From positions 1 to 45,606 of the forward strand of contig QHUS01000098.1 of NCBI GenBank assembly GCA_003222035.1: 45,606 bases of DNA. The letters run 5' to 3'. Positions within the stretch are counted from its first letter, which is position 1. Every line of letters starts with the position of its first letter. Positions 1-8,788 of this stretch are shown piece after piece. Both the position numbers and the translations under genes were made by a program. The DNA comes from Gemmatimonadota bacterium. Its GTDB lineage: Bacteria; Gemmatimonadota; Gemmatimonadetes; Gemmatimonadales; GWC2-71-9. Below the pieces are notes generated by a model, which made no database searches, was not told the origin of the DNA, and saw nothing but the letters and a program-made list of their open reading frames with translations.

Positions 1-1
1 C

Positions 2-910
2 ACGATTCCCTCTGGCGGAATCACCAACGCGATCGTGAACGGCGGCGAGCTATCGAACATCGGCGTAGAACTGGGATTGAGTGCCAATGCGGTGCAGAGC
101 CACGACGTGGACCTGCACTTGCGGGCGACCTTCACGAAGAACAAGCAAGAGATCAAGAGCCTGCCGGCGAACGTGGCGCGTTTTCCCGCGCCGGGCTCCT
201 TCGGCGCGGCGTTCGGGCGCAACTTCATCACCCCCGGTGGGCGGACGACCTGGATCTGGGGCAACGTGCCGTTCGGCGCCGACTCGAACCCGCTGCCGAT
301 CGGCATCCTGGTCACGGATCCGAGCGCGGTAGCGTACACGCGCGACACGGTCGCGGGGGATGCGAACCCGGACTTCGTGATGACATTCTCGAGCACCCTC
401 CGGTGGAAGCGGCTCACCCTGGCCCTGACCGCTGACTGGCGCCAAGGCGGCATGGTAGCCGACATGACGCGGGACCTGTTCGACGAGGGCGGGACGTCGC
501 GGGATTACGACGACCCGATCACCCGTGAGACGATGGGCGACGGGTGGGATCTCAACGCGCCCGCCAGCTATACCCAGGGCTCGGTCACCTATCCCTACAC
601 GCAGGGCTCGTTCCGCTATAACTCGTGGGCGGGCGGCGGTGACGTCCGCGCCTACCTCCAGAGCGGGACCTACGTCAAGCTTCGGGACATCTCGCTGAGC
701 TATGAGGCGCCGGCCAGCTGGCTCCAGCAGTTCGGCGCTCGCTCGATGCGTCTCACGTTCCAGGCCCGCAACCCGTTCGTGTTCACGCATTATTGGAGCT
801 TCGATCCGGAGTACAACAACTTCGGCGCGACGAACCTGAACCGCTTCATCGACCTGGCGCCGTACCCCTCGAACCGTCAGTTCTTCCTGTCCGTGGACGT
901 GGGTTGGTGA
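2..910 (+). CDS. TonB-dependent outer membrane receptor, SusC/RagA type (3' part)
   Basis: C-terminal part of an outer-membrane beta-barrel importer; the frame is open from the first bases of the window, so the start and plug domain lie upstream. The residues alternate polar and hydrophobic in barrel fashion. The end has the family pattern: YVKLRDISLSYEAP, then a strand with ARNPFVFTHYWSFDPEYNN, and a final aromatic residue (VDVGW) of the kind used for outer-membrane insertion. A SusD-like lipoprotein gene follows 57 bases downstream on the same strand, as expected for a SusCD nutrient-uptake pair. The substrate cannot be inferred. An internal GTG at 35 is not taken as the start because homology-like sequence continues upstream of it. 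Confidence 0.9.
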   Translation, partial: TIPSGGITNAIVNGGELSNIGVELGLSANAVQSHDVDLHLRATFTKNKQEIKSLPANVARFPAPGSFGAAFGRNFITPGGRTTWIWGNVPFGADSNPLPIGILVTDPSAVAYTRDTVAGDANPDFVMTFSSTLRWKRLTLALTADWRQGGMVADMTRDLFDEGGTSRDYDDPITRETMGDGWDLNAPASYTQGSVTYPYTQGSFRYNSWAGGGDVRAYLQSGTYVKLRDISLSYEAPASWLQQFGARSMRLTFQARNPFVFTHYWSFDPEYNNFGATNLNRFIDLAPYPSNRQFFLSVDVGW

Positions 911-967
911 CCGATGAGACTTGGCACACGCCCATCCCAGCCTACTGTCCCCGAGAGGAGACCGACC

Positions 968-2416
968 ATGCGAAGCGCTCTTTTCATCCTGATCGCTGCG
1001 GTTATCGGCACACTCGACGCTTGCAACCTGGATATTACGAATCCGAACGCACCCACTCAGTCCGGCGCTCTCACGGACCCTCGCTCCGCGGCGATCCGTG
1101 AAATCGTCGGGGTGATGGCGACGTACCGGGACAACCGGGCCGACCAGATCCGGGCGCTGGGCAGCTTCGGTCGCGAGACGTACTACATGTTCCTTACCGA
1201 CGCCCGGTTCATCTACGGCCCCTATCGCGACTGGCACAAGAACAACGCCTTCGACGCGGCAACCCAGTGGGCAGGGCGGTATGGTAACTACCGCAACGCC
1301 TACGCGGCCATCAAGCTCGTCAACACCACGCCGGCGCTCACAGCGGGCGAGAAGGCCGGGGCGTTGGGTGTATTGAACACGTTCATTGCACTGGATTTGC
1401 TCCACGTCATCGAGGCCCGCGACTCGATCGGCGCGGTGGTGGACATGACCGACGACGTGAACGCCGTGCTTCCGATCGTCAGCCGGGATTCCGTTTACAC
1501 ATGGATCTCGGCCAAGCTCGATGAAGCCAAGACCGACCTCGACACGCCCGGCGCCACGTTCTTCTTCCCGATGCACCCCGGCTTCAGCGCCTTTGGTGTG
1601 GCCGCAAACACGCCGGCGGGGTTCGGCCAGTTCAACCGCGCCCTCAAGGCACGCGTGGAGGCAAAGCGCGGCTCGCTCGGCTGCGGCGCGGCTTGCTACA
1701 CAACGGCGTTGACGGCCCTCGGAGGCACCTGGGTCGCCGATCTCACGGCCGCGAACCGCGACCAGGGCGTGTACGTAGTCTATACGACCGCGTCGGGCGA
1801 CGTACTGAACGACGCTTCGTTTGGGTCGAACCCGAACTATTACGTCCATCCGCTGATCGACTCTATCGGGGGGGTTGCCACGGACGACCGCTATCGCCGC
1901 AAGGTGGCGCTCAGCGGTTCTGCCTGCGGCACGAACTATCCCTCCCCTCAGGGGGAGGCGGGCGTCACCGCGACGTATCGTGCCTGTACGTATCCCACCA
2001 ATGTGACCCCGGTCCCAGTCATCCGGAACGAAGAGCTGGTGCTGCTCCGGGCCGAAGCGCGGTGGTTCACAGGGGATCAGGCCGGCGCGTCGGCCGACCT
2101 CGCAGCGGTGCGCGCGAATTCGGGCGCTACGAACGGTGGTACGGCGGTCGTCAAGTTCGCTGCGCCCGCCACCGACGACCAGTTCGTGGAAGAGCTGTTG
2201 CTGCAGCGGACACTGTCGTTGTTCCAGGAAGGACACCGCTGGGTGGATTATCGCCGTTTCAACAAGCTTGCCGAGCTCGGCACACTGAGTCAGGATGTGG
2301 CGGCGGGGTTCACCGTCGCCATCTACAGCGTGATGTCGCAGCAGGAGTGCGACGCGCGCAACCATGTCGGAAACCCCGGCGGGATTCCTCGCAGCTGTCC
2401 CGGCGGTCAACCGTGA
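968..2416 (+). CDS. SusD/RagB family nutrient-binding outer membrane lipoprotein
   Basis: Surface lipoprotein partner of the upstream SusC-type receptor, 482 aa. The start at 968 is preferred over an in-frame ATG at 914 because GAGAGGAG lies just upstream (953-960) and because it places a signal peptide at the N-terminus: MRSALFILIAAVIGTL then DAC, with Cys as the likely lipidated residue. The C-terminal half has SusD hallmarks: RNEELVLLRAEARWFTGD, a TPR-like helix pair, and EELLLQRTLSLFQEGHRW followed by YRR. It probably captures a glycan or peptide at the cell surface and feeds the receptor; the substrate is unknown. Transcription ends at the hairpin 13 bases downstream. Confidence 0.9.
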   Translation: MRSALFILIAAVIGTLDACNLDITNPNAPTQSGALTDPRSAAIREIVGVMATYRDNRADQIRALGSFGRETYYMFLTDARFIYGPYRDWHKNNAFDAATQWAGRYGNYRNAYAAIKLVNTTPALTAGEKAGALGVLNTFIALDLLHVIEARDSIGAVVDMTDDVNAVLPIVSRDSVYTWISAKLDEAKTDLDTPGATFFFPMHPGFSAFGVAANTPAGFGQFNRALKARVEAKRGSLGCGAACYTTALTALGGTWVADLTAANRDQGVYVVYTTASGDVLNDASFGSNPNYYVHPLIDSIGGVATDDRYRRKVALSGSACGTNYPSPQGEAGVTATYRACTYPTNVTPVPVIRNEELVLLRAEARWFTGDQAGASADLAAVRANSGATNGGTAVVKFAAPATDDQFVEELLLQRTLSLFQEGHRWVDYRRFNKLAELGTLSQDVAAGFTVAIYSVMSQQECDARNHVGNPGGIPRSCPGGQP

Positions 2417-2428
2417 TGACGACCCACC

Positions 2429-2460
2429 GACAGCGCCCGGGATGATTCCCGGGCGCTGTC
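2429..2460. terminator. Bidirectional intrinsic terminator-like hairpin
   Basis: Perfect 13-bp inverted repeat: GACAGCGCCCGGG at 2429-2441, 6-base loop, CCCGGGCGCTGTC at 2448-2460. It sits between the convergent ends of the SusD gene and the DUF3052 gene. Only a short T stretch follows (GTTTC), so termination efficiency is inferred from stem strength and position. Confidence 0.8.
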
Positions 2461-2463
2461 GTT

Positions 2464-2874
2464 TCACCGGTCCTTCACTCGCCGCACGAATTTGAGCCCC
2501 GACCACACGTCGTCCACCGCCGCCACCTTCACGTCCACCAGACCGTGTGCGAGCCCGATCGCGCGAATCCCGTCTTCTGTGAGATCGGTTGTCACCCCGG
2601 ACGATTTCTTCGGCCAGGAGATCCACAGCATGCCGGCCGGCGCCAGCGCCCGCTCGAGCGTCGGGAATCGACGCTCGAGCTCCCCCTTCCGGTGCGTGAA
2701 GAATTGGATGAAATCGAGCGGGCCGACGACGCTCGGCCGGCGCGCCACGCGCGGCGGCAGCTTCCCCAGGACACGATCATAGCCGCGAGGCGCATTGAGG
2801 ATCGCGATGCGCGTATCCGACTTGATCCCCAGTTTGGCGACCAGCGGCTTGCCCGAGTACCCAGCCACCTCCAC
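2464..2874 (-). CDS. DUF3052 family protein
   Basis: Small cytosolic protein, 136 aa from a GTG start. The N-terminal GYSGKPLVAKLGIK followed by AILNAPRGYD is the hallmark of the DUF3052 family, whose function is not established. The middle has FFTHRKGELERRFP and the C-terminal half has GMLWISWPKKSSGV and DLTEDGIRAIGLAHGLVDVKV, also family-typical. It is the last gene of the minus-strand operon starting with NfeD, 16 bases after the dehydrogenase-like gene. The start codon lies within a 10-bp tandem repeat (2871-2900), so the exact start is uncertain; a second GTG six bases downstream is possible. Confidence 0.8.
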   Translation of the reverse strand: MEVAGYSGKPLVAKLGIKSDTRIAILNAPRGYDRVLGKLPPRVARRPSVVGPLDFIQFFTHRKGELERRFPTLERALAPAGMLWISWPKKSSGVTTDLTEDGIRAIGLAHGLVDVKVAAVDDVWSGLKFVRRVKDR

Positions 2875-2900
2875 CGCCTTCCACCGCCCTTCACCGCCCT
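2871..2900. repeat. 10-bp tandem repeat, three units
   Basis: CCACCGCCTT, CCACCGCCCT and TCACCGCCCT follow each other without a gap. The tract contains the start codon of the DUF3052 gene (2874) and the stop codon of the upstream gene (2891-2893), so the gene junction itself is built from the repeat. Confidence 0.7.
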
Positions 2901-4159
2901 CTATACATCACCCGCCAAATCCTGCCGGCCGCATCATCGGTGATGTAGAGCGAGCCGTCGGGCCCCACCGCGACGCCCACCGGCCGGTGCTGCGGGCCGG
3001 CGCCGTTCTCGTGCCAGAATCCATCGGCAAACGTTTCGTATGTGGTCTCCCCCAAAGGCTTGCCGTCCTTGAACGGCACGAACACCACGCGGTATCCGGC
3101 TTGAGGCAGCGGCGCCCTGTTCCATGAGCCGTGGAACGCGACGAACGCCCCGCCGCGATACCGCTCTGGGAACTGCGTGCCGGCGTAGAACGTCAGGCCG
3201 TCGGGCGCCCAGTGTCCGGGGAACGACACCGCCGGCTCCTTCTTCTGGGCGCAACGCCCGACCTGTTTGCCGTCGCCACCGTACTCGGGGGCGAGTACCA
3301 GGTGGCCGAGCGCGAGGTCGTGGTAGCAGTACGGCCAGCCGAAGTCGTCCTCCGCGTTCACCTGTAACAGCTCCTCTGAGGGCTTCTCGGCGTTCTGCGA
3401 GTCGTTGAAGAACTTCGGCCAGTTCTGCCCGAGTTGGTCGCGACCGTGCTGCGTGGCCCAGACCTGGCCGTCGGGTGCCACGGTGAGCCCCACGGCGTTG
3501 CGGATACCGGTCGCGTACCGCGTGGCGCTCGCTCCCGTCTGGTTCGCCTTTGCGGCGTCGAACCGCCAGATGCCGGAGCGATAGGCCAGCTCGGGGCAGG
3601 GATCCCGCCCGGGCGACTGGAGCGTGCGGTCCACGACCTGGCACGAGTTCGTCGCCGACCCAAAGTTCACGAACAACGTCTTGCCGTCGCTCGAGAGCGC
3701 CAGGTTCTTCGCCGTGTGGTTGCCGTCGCTCGGAAGATCTCGCGCGATCACCTGCGGCTCCCCGATCGGGGTGAGCTGCCCTGGGTGCATCGCGTAGCGG
3801 AGGACGGTCGACTTGGTCGCGAAGTAGAGCGCGCCTGCGGCGAGCGCGACTCCCGTACCGCCTGCCGTGCCGAAGTGCGCTTCGACGTCCGCCCGGCCGT
3901 CGCCGGTCGTGTCGCGGAGGGCGAGGATGCCACCGGGTCCGCCGCGCCGGTTCTCGAGCGCCACAAAGACGTCCCCGTTGGGCGCGATCGCGAGATGCCG
4001 AGGCGCGCCGACCTGATCGGCGACCACGACGGCGCAGAACCCCGCCGGGAGTGAGATGCCGCCGCTGTCGGCGTCACAGGCGGGTAGACGGGTAGACGGG
4101 TAGGCGGATAGGGACAGCCCCGCCAGCACAGCGACCACGCTGCTCTTCCACCTCATCAC
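2891..4159 (-). CDS. Secreted PQQ-type sugar (sorbosone) dehydrogenase-like beta-propeller protein
   Basis: Exported protein of 422 aa with an N-terminal signal (MMRWKSSVVAVLAGLSLSAY) and a six-bladed propeller of the glucose/sorbosone dehydrogenase family. Visible blade motifs are PRHLAIAPNGDVFVAL, KNLALSSDGKTLFVNFGS, GLTVAPDGQVWATQHGRD, DDFGWPYCYHD, PAVSFPGHWAPDGLTFY and PVGVAVGPDGSLYITDD. It probably oxidises a sugar or aldose in the periplasm, but the cofactor is inferred from family. It overlaps the SPFH gene by ATGA (4156-4159), so translation is likely coupled. Its export signal contains a region encoded by an 8-bp tandem repeat (4081-4112). A Cys at the signal end (RLPAC) could be a lipidation site. 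Confidence 0.82.
   Translation of the reverse strand: MMRWKSSVVAVLAGLSLSAYPSTRLPACDADSGGISLPAGFCAVVVADQVGAPRHLAIAPNGDVFVALENRRGGPGGILALRDTTGDGRADVEAHFGTAGGTGVALAAGALYFATKSTVLRYAMHPGQLTPIGEPQVIARDLPSDGNHTAKNLALSSDGKTLFVNFGSATNSCQVVDRTLQSPGRDPCPELAYRSGIWRFDAAKANQTGASATRYATGIRNAVGLTVAPDGQVWATQHGRDQLGQNWPKFFNDSQNAEKPSEELLQVNAEDDFGWPYCYHDLALGHLVLAPEYGGDGKQVGRCAQKKEPAVSFPGHWAPDGLTFYAGTQFPERYRGGAFVAFHGSWNRAPLPQAGYRVVFVPFKDGKPLGETTYETFADGFWHENGAGPQHRPVGVAVGPDGSLYITDDAAGRIWRVMYRGR
4081..4112. repeat. 8-bp tandem repeat inside a signal-peptide region
   Basis: Four consecutive units CGGGTAGA, CGGGTAGA, CGGGTAGG and CGGATAGG. On the minus strand they encode the YPSTRLP stretch at the end of the export signal of the dehydrogenase-like protein. 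Confidence 0.75.
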
Positions 4160-5169
4160 CGCTTGTCTCCTTTGTCTGTCGGCCCTGCCAGCATCTCACG
4201 GATGCCGCCGAGCGACGCCAGCACGCCCGTTGCTTCGTAAGGTAAGTAAATGACTTTGTTGCTCTGCGGGCTCGTGACCATTTCCTTGAGTGCCTCGATG
4301 TACCGGATGGCGATCAAGTAGCGTGCCGGATCACCGCCGGTTCCCTTGATGGCGGCGGTGATCCGCTCGATCGCCTGGGCCTCCGCTTCGGCCACCTTGA
4401 GGCGGGCGTTGGCCTCCGCCTCGGCCGCGAGGATCCTCGCCTGTTTTTGACCCTCGGCCTGATTGATCTCCGACTGCCGGATACCTTCCGACTGCAAGGT
4501 GCGCGACTGCTTCTCGGCCTCGGCGGTGAGGATCGCCGCGCGCCGGTCGCGCTCGGCGCGCATCTGCTTCTCCATCGCGTCCCGGATGTCGCGCGGCGGG
4601 TTGATGTCCTTGAGCTCCACCCGGCTCACCTTGGCGCCCCATTTGTGCGTGGCTTCGTCCAGGATCTCGCGCAGCTTGGCGTTGATCGTATCGCGCGACG
4701 AGAGCACGTGGTCCAGCTCCATCTCGCCGATCACGTTGCGGAGCGTGGTCTGCGTGAGCTTTTCGATCGCGTCGGGGAGATTGGCGATCTCGTACGTGGC
4801 GCGGACGGGGTCCGTGATCTGTGAATAGATCAGGGCGTCGATCTCGACGACGACGTTGTCCTTGGTGATCACATTCTGCCGCGGGAACACGTACACCGTT
4901 TCCCGCAGGTCGATCTTGTCGGTGCGGAAATGGCGCGCGAACGAGTCCCCCGCGGGCGTAACGATCACCTGATGCCAGTCGATGGCGCGCGGCTTGTCGA
5001 TGATCGGGATGATGAGGTTCACCCCGGACGACAAGGTGCGGTGGTACTTGCCCAGGCGCTCGATGATCATCGTCTGCGCCTGTTGCACGATGCGGATCCC
5101 GCGCGCCACGATCGAGATCGCGAACAGCGCGATCGCCGCGGGGACGATTAACGCGCCGATGTTGTCCAT
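4156..5169 (-). CDS. SPFH/band-7 membrane protein (stomatin/paraslipin type)
   Basis: 337 aa membrane-anchored scaffold protein of the stomatin branch. An N-terminal membrane segment (IGALIVPAAIALFAISIVARGI) is followed by the band-7 domain: ERLGKYHRTLSSGVNLIIP, VITKDNVVVEIDALIY, TTLRNVIGEMELDHVLSSRD and WGAKVSRVELKDI. A long charged coiled coil then carries repeated EAEA and EGIRQSEINQAEG blocks, as in QmcA/HflC relatives. AAGGAG lies 9 bases before ATG 5169. The NfeD gene lies immediately upstream, the standard stomatin-NfeD pairing. The likely role is assembly of membrane microdomains or control of membrane proteases, known for the family and not shown here. Confidence 0.93.
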   Translation of the reverse strand: MDNIGALIVPAAIALFAISIVARGIRIVQQAQTMIIERLGKYHRTLSSGVNLIIPIIDKPRAIDWHQVIVTPAGDSFARHFRTDKIDLRETVYVFPRQNVITKDNVVVEIDALIYSQITDPVRATYEIANLPDAIEKLTQTTLRNVIGEMELDHVLSSRDTINAKLREILDEATHKWGAKVSRVELKDINPPRDIRDAMEKQMRAERDRRAAILTAEAEKQSRTLQSEGIRQSEINQAEGQKQARILAAEAEANARLKVAEAEAQAIERITAAIKGTGGDPARYLIAIRYIEALKEMVTSPQSNKVIYLPYEATGVLASLGGIREMLAGPTDKGDKR

Positions 5170-5172
5170 CGC

Positions 5173-5610
5173 TCACATCTCCTTATCGACGTACAGGGTG
5201 GTCCCTTCCACGCGCACGATCATCACCCGCGTGCCGGGCTCGAGCGCCGCATCCATGAGCGACGCGGCCCGCCAGTCCTCCCCCTCCACCACCACGCGCC
5301 CCTTCCCGGTGGACGGATCGACGCGCTCCGACACCACCCCAACCTTGCCCGCCAGCGCGTCCACGTTGGTCTTGAGGTCCGATCCCCTCGCGTGCAGGTG
5401 CTTCAGCAGGAAGGGACGGATGCCCACGAGGGACAGGAGGGTTCCGGCGGCGAAGCTCAGCGCCGGCACGACGGCCCCCGGGATGACCAGCGACACGAGG
5501 CCGGCCGCGAGGCAGCCGACGGCCACCGAGAGCAGCCAGAAGCCCGGCGCCAGCATTTCGGCGACGAACAGGAGCAGGGCGGCGACGAGCCAGACTTGCC
5601 ACTCGTGCAT
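5173..5610 (-). CDS. NfeD family membrane protein
   Basis: 145 aa short-form NfeD. Three or four hydrophobic segments fill residues 1-75 (WLVAALLLFVAEMLAPGFWL and VAVGCLAAGLVSLVIPGAVV), followed by a C-terminal OB-fold: LAGKVGVVSERVDPSTGKGR, VEGEDWRAASL and PGTRVMIVRVEGTTLYV. NfeD proteins pair with stomatins, and the SPFH gene starts three bases after this stop. It is the first gene of the four-gene minus-strand operon. There is no Shine-Dalgarno before ATG 5610, but TAACTT ends 7 bases upstream, suggesting a leaderless start. Confidence 0.92.
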   Translation of the reverse strand: MHEWQVWLVAALLLFVAEMLAPGFWLLSVAVGCLAAGLVSLVIPGAVVPALSFAAGTLLSLVGIRPFLLKHLHARGSDLKTNVDALAGKVGVVSERVDPSTGKGRVVVEGEDWRAASLMDAALEPGTRVMIVRVEGTTLYVDKEM

Positions 5611-5617
5611 GGAGGAG

Positions 5618-5623
5618 AAGTTA
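5618..5623 (-). promoter_or_regulatory. Leaderless -10 element for NfeD operon
   Basis: TAACTT on the minus strand, 7 bases (CTCCTCC) before ATG 5610. The same TAnnnT plus 5-7 base geometry recurs at seven other starts in the window. The -35 region shows no clear TTGACA. Confidence 0.5.
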
Positions 5624-5674
5624 GCGCGGGTGGACTACCCTTGAAACCCGCCCGGCGCCCCGGGGTCAACCCAC

Positions 5675-8600
5675 TCAATCTGCTGGCGCTGGAACCGGCG
5701 TCTGCTGCTCCCCTGCCACCGCCCGACCCATCTTCGCGCGGCTGAGCCATTGCTGCAGCTCATCCAGATAGGTGTAGATCACCGGCGTCACGTACAGCGT
5801 GACGAACTGCGAGAACGCGAGCCCACCCACCACCGCGATGCCCAGCGGCCGGCGCGACTCCGAGCCCTGGCCCACGCCGAGCGCGATCGGCAACGTCCCC
5901 ATGAGCGCGGCCATCGTGGTCATCATGATCGGCCGGAAGCGGATGCTGCACGCCTGCAGGATCGCCTCGCGTGCCGACTTGCCTTCCGCGCGCTGCGCCT
6001 CGAGCGCGAAGTCGATCATCATGATCCCGTTCTTCTTGACGAGCCCCACCAACATGATCACACCCACGAAGGCGTACACGGTCAGCTCCACCCGGAAGAG
6101 CATCAGCGTCACGAGAGCGCCGAACCCCGCGAACGGCAGCGCCGACAGGATAGTGAGCGGGTGGATGAAGCTCTCATACAGGATTCCCAGCACCATGTAG
6201 ATCACGAACACGGCGAGGATCAGCAGCACGAGCAGTCCCGACTGACTCGACTGGAAGGCCTGCGCGGTGCCGGAGAAGCTCGTCGTGATGCTCGACGGCA
6301 GGGTCTGCTGCGCGACGCGCTGGACCTGGGCGACCGCCGTGCCGATGGCCACGCCGTCGCGCAGGTCGAACGAGATGGTGACCGACGGCAGCTGCCCGGA
6401 GTGGCTCACGGTGAGCGGGCCCACGCTCGACGTGATCGTCGCGAGCGATGCCAGCGGCACGAGCGTGGCGTTCTGGGAGCGGATATACAGGAGGCTCAAC
6501 GCCGAGAGGTCCTGTTGGAACTCGGGCAGAAGCTCCATGACTACCCAGTACTGGTTGGTGGCCGTGTAGATGGTAGAGACCTGGGCGGAGCCGTACGCAT
6601 CGTACAGCGCTTCCTCGATCTGCTGGGCCGTCACCCCGAGCGCCGCGGCCCGGTCCCGATTGATCGTCACGCTCGCTTGCGGGTTCGAGATCTGTAGGTC
6701 ACTCGTGACGTTCACCAGGTCCGACATCTGGCGGAGCTGGTTGGTCAGCCGAGTCGCGCTGTCGTACAGGGCGATACGATCGGGGCTCTGCAGTGTGAAC
6801 TGATACAGGCTCTTGGTGCGGCGGCCGCCGATCTGGATTGGCGGGGGGTTCTGGAGGAACACCTGGACCCCGGGGATCCCCGCGAGCTTGCGATTGAAGT
6901 AGCGGATCAGCTCGTCCACGCTCATGTCCCGTTGAGAGCGGGGCTTGAGTTGCATGAACACGCGACCCTGGTTGATCTGACCGCCGCCGCCGAGGAACGA
7001 CATCGTCGCATCGACGTTCGGGTCTTGCTGGAGGACGGCCATCACCTGGAGCTGATGTTGCACCAGGTCGTCGAACGAGCTGCCCTGCACCGTCTCCGTG
7101 GTGCCGAAGATCTGGGAGTTGTCCTCGCTGGGCAGGAATCCCTTCGGGACCGCCACGAACAGCGCCACCGTGGCGATCAGGATCGCGACGGAAAACCCCA
7201 GTGCCGCGGGCCGCCGCTGCATCACCCAGTTCAGGCTGCCCTCGTACCAACCCAGCACGCGCTCGTACACGCGCTCCGACCTGGCGTAGAACGCGCCGTG
7301 CGCCGTCTCGCTAGGCGGCCGGAGGAACCGGCTGCACAACATCGGCGTCAGAGTGAGCGAGACCACGCCCGACACGAGAATGGCGGCGCCGATGGTCACG
7401 GCGAACTCGTGGAACAGCCGGCCGACGATCCCACCCATGAACAGCACCGGGATGAACACCGCGGCGAGCGAGAGGGTCATGGAGAGGATCGTGAACCCCA
7501 CCTCGCGCGACCCGAGGAGCGCCGCCTGGAGCGGGCGCGTCCCCTTCTCCATGTGCCGCACGATGTTCTCCAGCATGACGATGGCGTCGTCCACCACGAA
7601 CCCGACCGACAACGTGAGCGCCATCATCGAGAGGTTGTCGAGGCTGTAGTCCAGCGCGTACATCACCGCAAATGTGCCCACGAGCGAGAACGGCAGGGCC
7701 AGGCTCGGAATCACGGTCGCGGACAGGTTCCGCAGGAACAGGAAGATGACCAGGACCACCAGGGCCAGGGTCAGGAATAGCGTGAATCGCACGTCGGCGA
7801 GCGACGCGCGGATCGACTCCGAGAGGTCGGAGCGCAGCTGGAGGTCCACGGAGGCGGGCAAGAACTGCTTAAGGCTCGCCATGACCGTCCGCACGCGGCC
7901 TGCCACCTCCACGGTGTTCGCCCCCGGCTGCCGCTGCACGGCCAGCACGATCGCCCGGTCGCCGTTGAACCAGGCGGCGCTCTTGTTGTCCTGCACGTCG
8001 TCGAGCACGCGCCCGATGTCTCCGAGCCGGACCGGGGCGCCGTTGCGGTACGCGACCACCAGCGGCCGGAACGCGTCGGCGTCTTCGAGCTGTCCGTTCG
8101 CCTGGACCGTGAAGGCGCGGTGCGGCCCCCACAGGATGCCCGTCGGCAGGTTCACGTTGCCCGCGGCGACGGCGTTCGAGACCTCGTCGATGCCGAGGGA
8201 GCGCGACGCGAGCGCCTTGGGGTCGAGTTGGATGCGCACCGCATACTTGGCCGCGCCATACACGTTGACCTGCGCCACGCCGTCGATCGTGGACAGGCGC
8301 TGCGCGATGAACGTCTCGGCGTACTCGTCCAGGTCCGGCAACGACAGCGTGGCCGAGCTCATGGCGTAGTAGATGATCGGCCGGTCCGCTGGATTCACCT
8401 TTTGGTACGAAGGCGGCACGATGCCGGTGGGGAGCTGGCGCAGCGTCTTGGAGATCGCCGCCTGCACGTCCTGCGCGGCCGCGTCGATGTTGCGCTCCAG
8501 GGTGAACTGGAGCGTGATGCTCGTGCTCCCAAGGCTCGACGACGAGGTCATCTGGTCGATGCCCGCGATCGTCGAGAACTGCTTCTCGAGCGGCGTCGCC

Positions 8601-8788
8601 ACGGCGGAGGCCATGGTCTCCGGGCTCGCGCCGGGAAGGCTCGCGCTCACCGTGATGGTGGGGAAATCCACGTTCGGGAGATTGCTCACCGCCAGCAGCC
8701 GGTACGCCATCAGGCCGAACACGAGGATGCCCAGCATGACGAGCGTCGTCATGACGGGACGCTTGATGAACAGCTCGGAGATGTTCAT
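5675..8788 (-). CDS. RND efflux transporter, HAE1/AcrB type
   Basis: Inner-membrane proton-driven drug exporter, 1037 aa, the usual size. The start MNISELFIKRPVMTTLVMLG is taken at 8788, where ATGA overlaps the adaptor stop; a longer open frame upstream is only overlap with the adaptor gene. It has 12 predicted membrane helices in the 1+5+1+5 pattern, with TM4 GFVVDDAIVMLEN (paired Asp of the proton relay) and TM10 GVIMLVGLVKKNGIMMIDF. Porter-domain strands include PGASPETMASAVATPLE and GTTETVQGSSFDDL. It is the third gene of the TolC-HlyD-RND operon. Substrate range is not evident; the closest familiar types are MdtB/AcrB-like. Confidence 0.95.
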   Translation of the reverse strand: MNISELFIKRPVMTTLVMLGILVFGLMAYRLLAVSNLPNVDFPTITVSASLPGASPETMASAVATPLEKQFSTIAGIDQMTSSSSLGSTSITLQFTLERNIDAAAQDVQAAISKTLRQLPTGIVPPSYQKVNPADRPIIYYAMSSATLSLPDLDEYAETFIAQRLSTIDGVAQVNVYGAAKYAVRIQLDPKALASRSLGIDEVSNAVAAGNVNLPTGILWGPHRAFTVQANGQLEDADAFRPLVVAYRNGAPVRLGDIGRVLDDVQDNKSAAWFNGDRAIVLAVQRQPGANTVEVAGRVRTVMASLKQFLPASVDLQLRSDLSESIRASLADVRFTLFLTLALVVLVIFLFLRNLSATVIPSLALPFSLVGTFAVMYALDYSLDNLSMMALTLSVGFVVDDAIVMLENIVRHMEKGTRPLQAALLGSREVGFTILSMTLSLAAVFIPVLFMGGIVGRLFHEFAVTIGAAILVSGVVSLTLTPMLCSRFLRPPSETAHGAFYARSERVYERVLGWYEGSLNWVMQRRPAALGFSVAILIATVALFVAVPKGFLPSEDNSQIFGTTETVQGSSFDDLVQHQLQVMAVLQQDPNVDATMSFLGGGGQINQGRVFMQLKPRSQRDMSVDELIRYFNRKLAGIPGVQVFLQNPPPIQIGGRRTKSLYQFTLQSPDRIALYDSATRLTNQLRQMSDLVNVTSDLQISNPQASVTINRDRAAALGVTAQQIEEALYDAYGSAQVSTIYTATNQYWVVMELLPEFQQDLSALSLLYIRSQNATLVPLASLATITSSVGPLTVSHSGQLPSVTISFDLRDGVAIGTAVAQVQRVAQQTLPSSITTSFSGTAQAFQSSQSGLLVLLILAVFVIYMVLGILYESFIHPLTILSALPFAGFGALVTLMLFRVELTVYAFVGVIMLVGLVKKNGIMMIDFALEAQRAEGKSAREAILQACSIRFRPIMMTTMAALMGTLPIALGVGQGSESRRPLGIAVVGGLAFSQFVTLYVTPVIYTYLDELQQWLSRAKMGRAVAGEQQTPVPAPAD

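Noticed and set aside
50..2626. 858-codon open frame on the minus strand opposite the SusC/SusD genes
   Set aside because: Arg/Val/Gly-rich translation without domains; the plus strand carries two clear family genes. Long antisense frames are normal at this GC.
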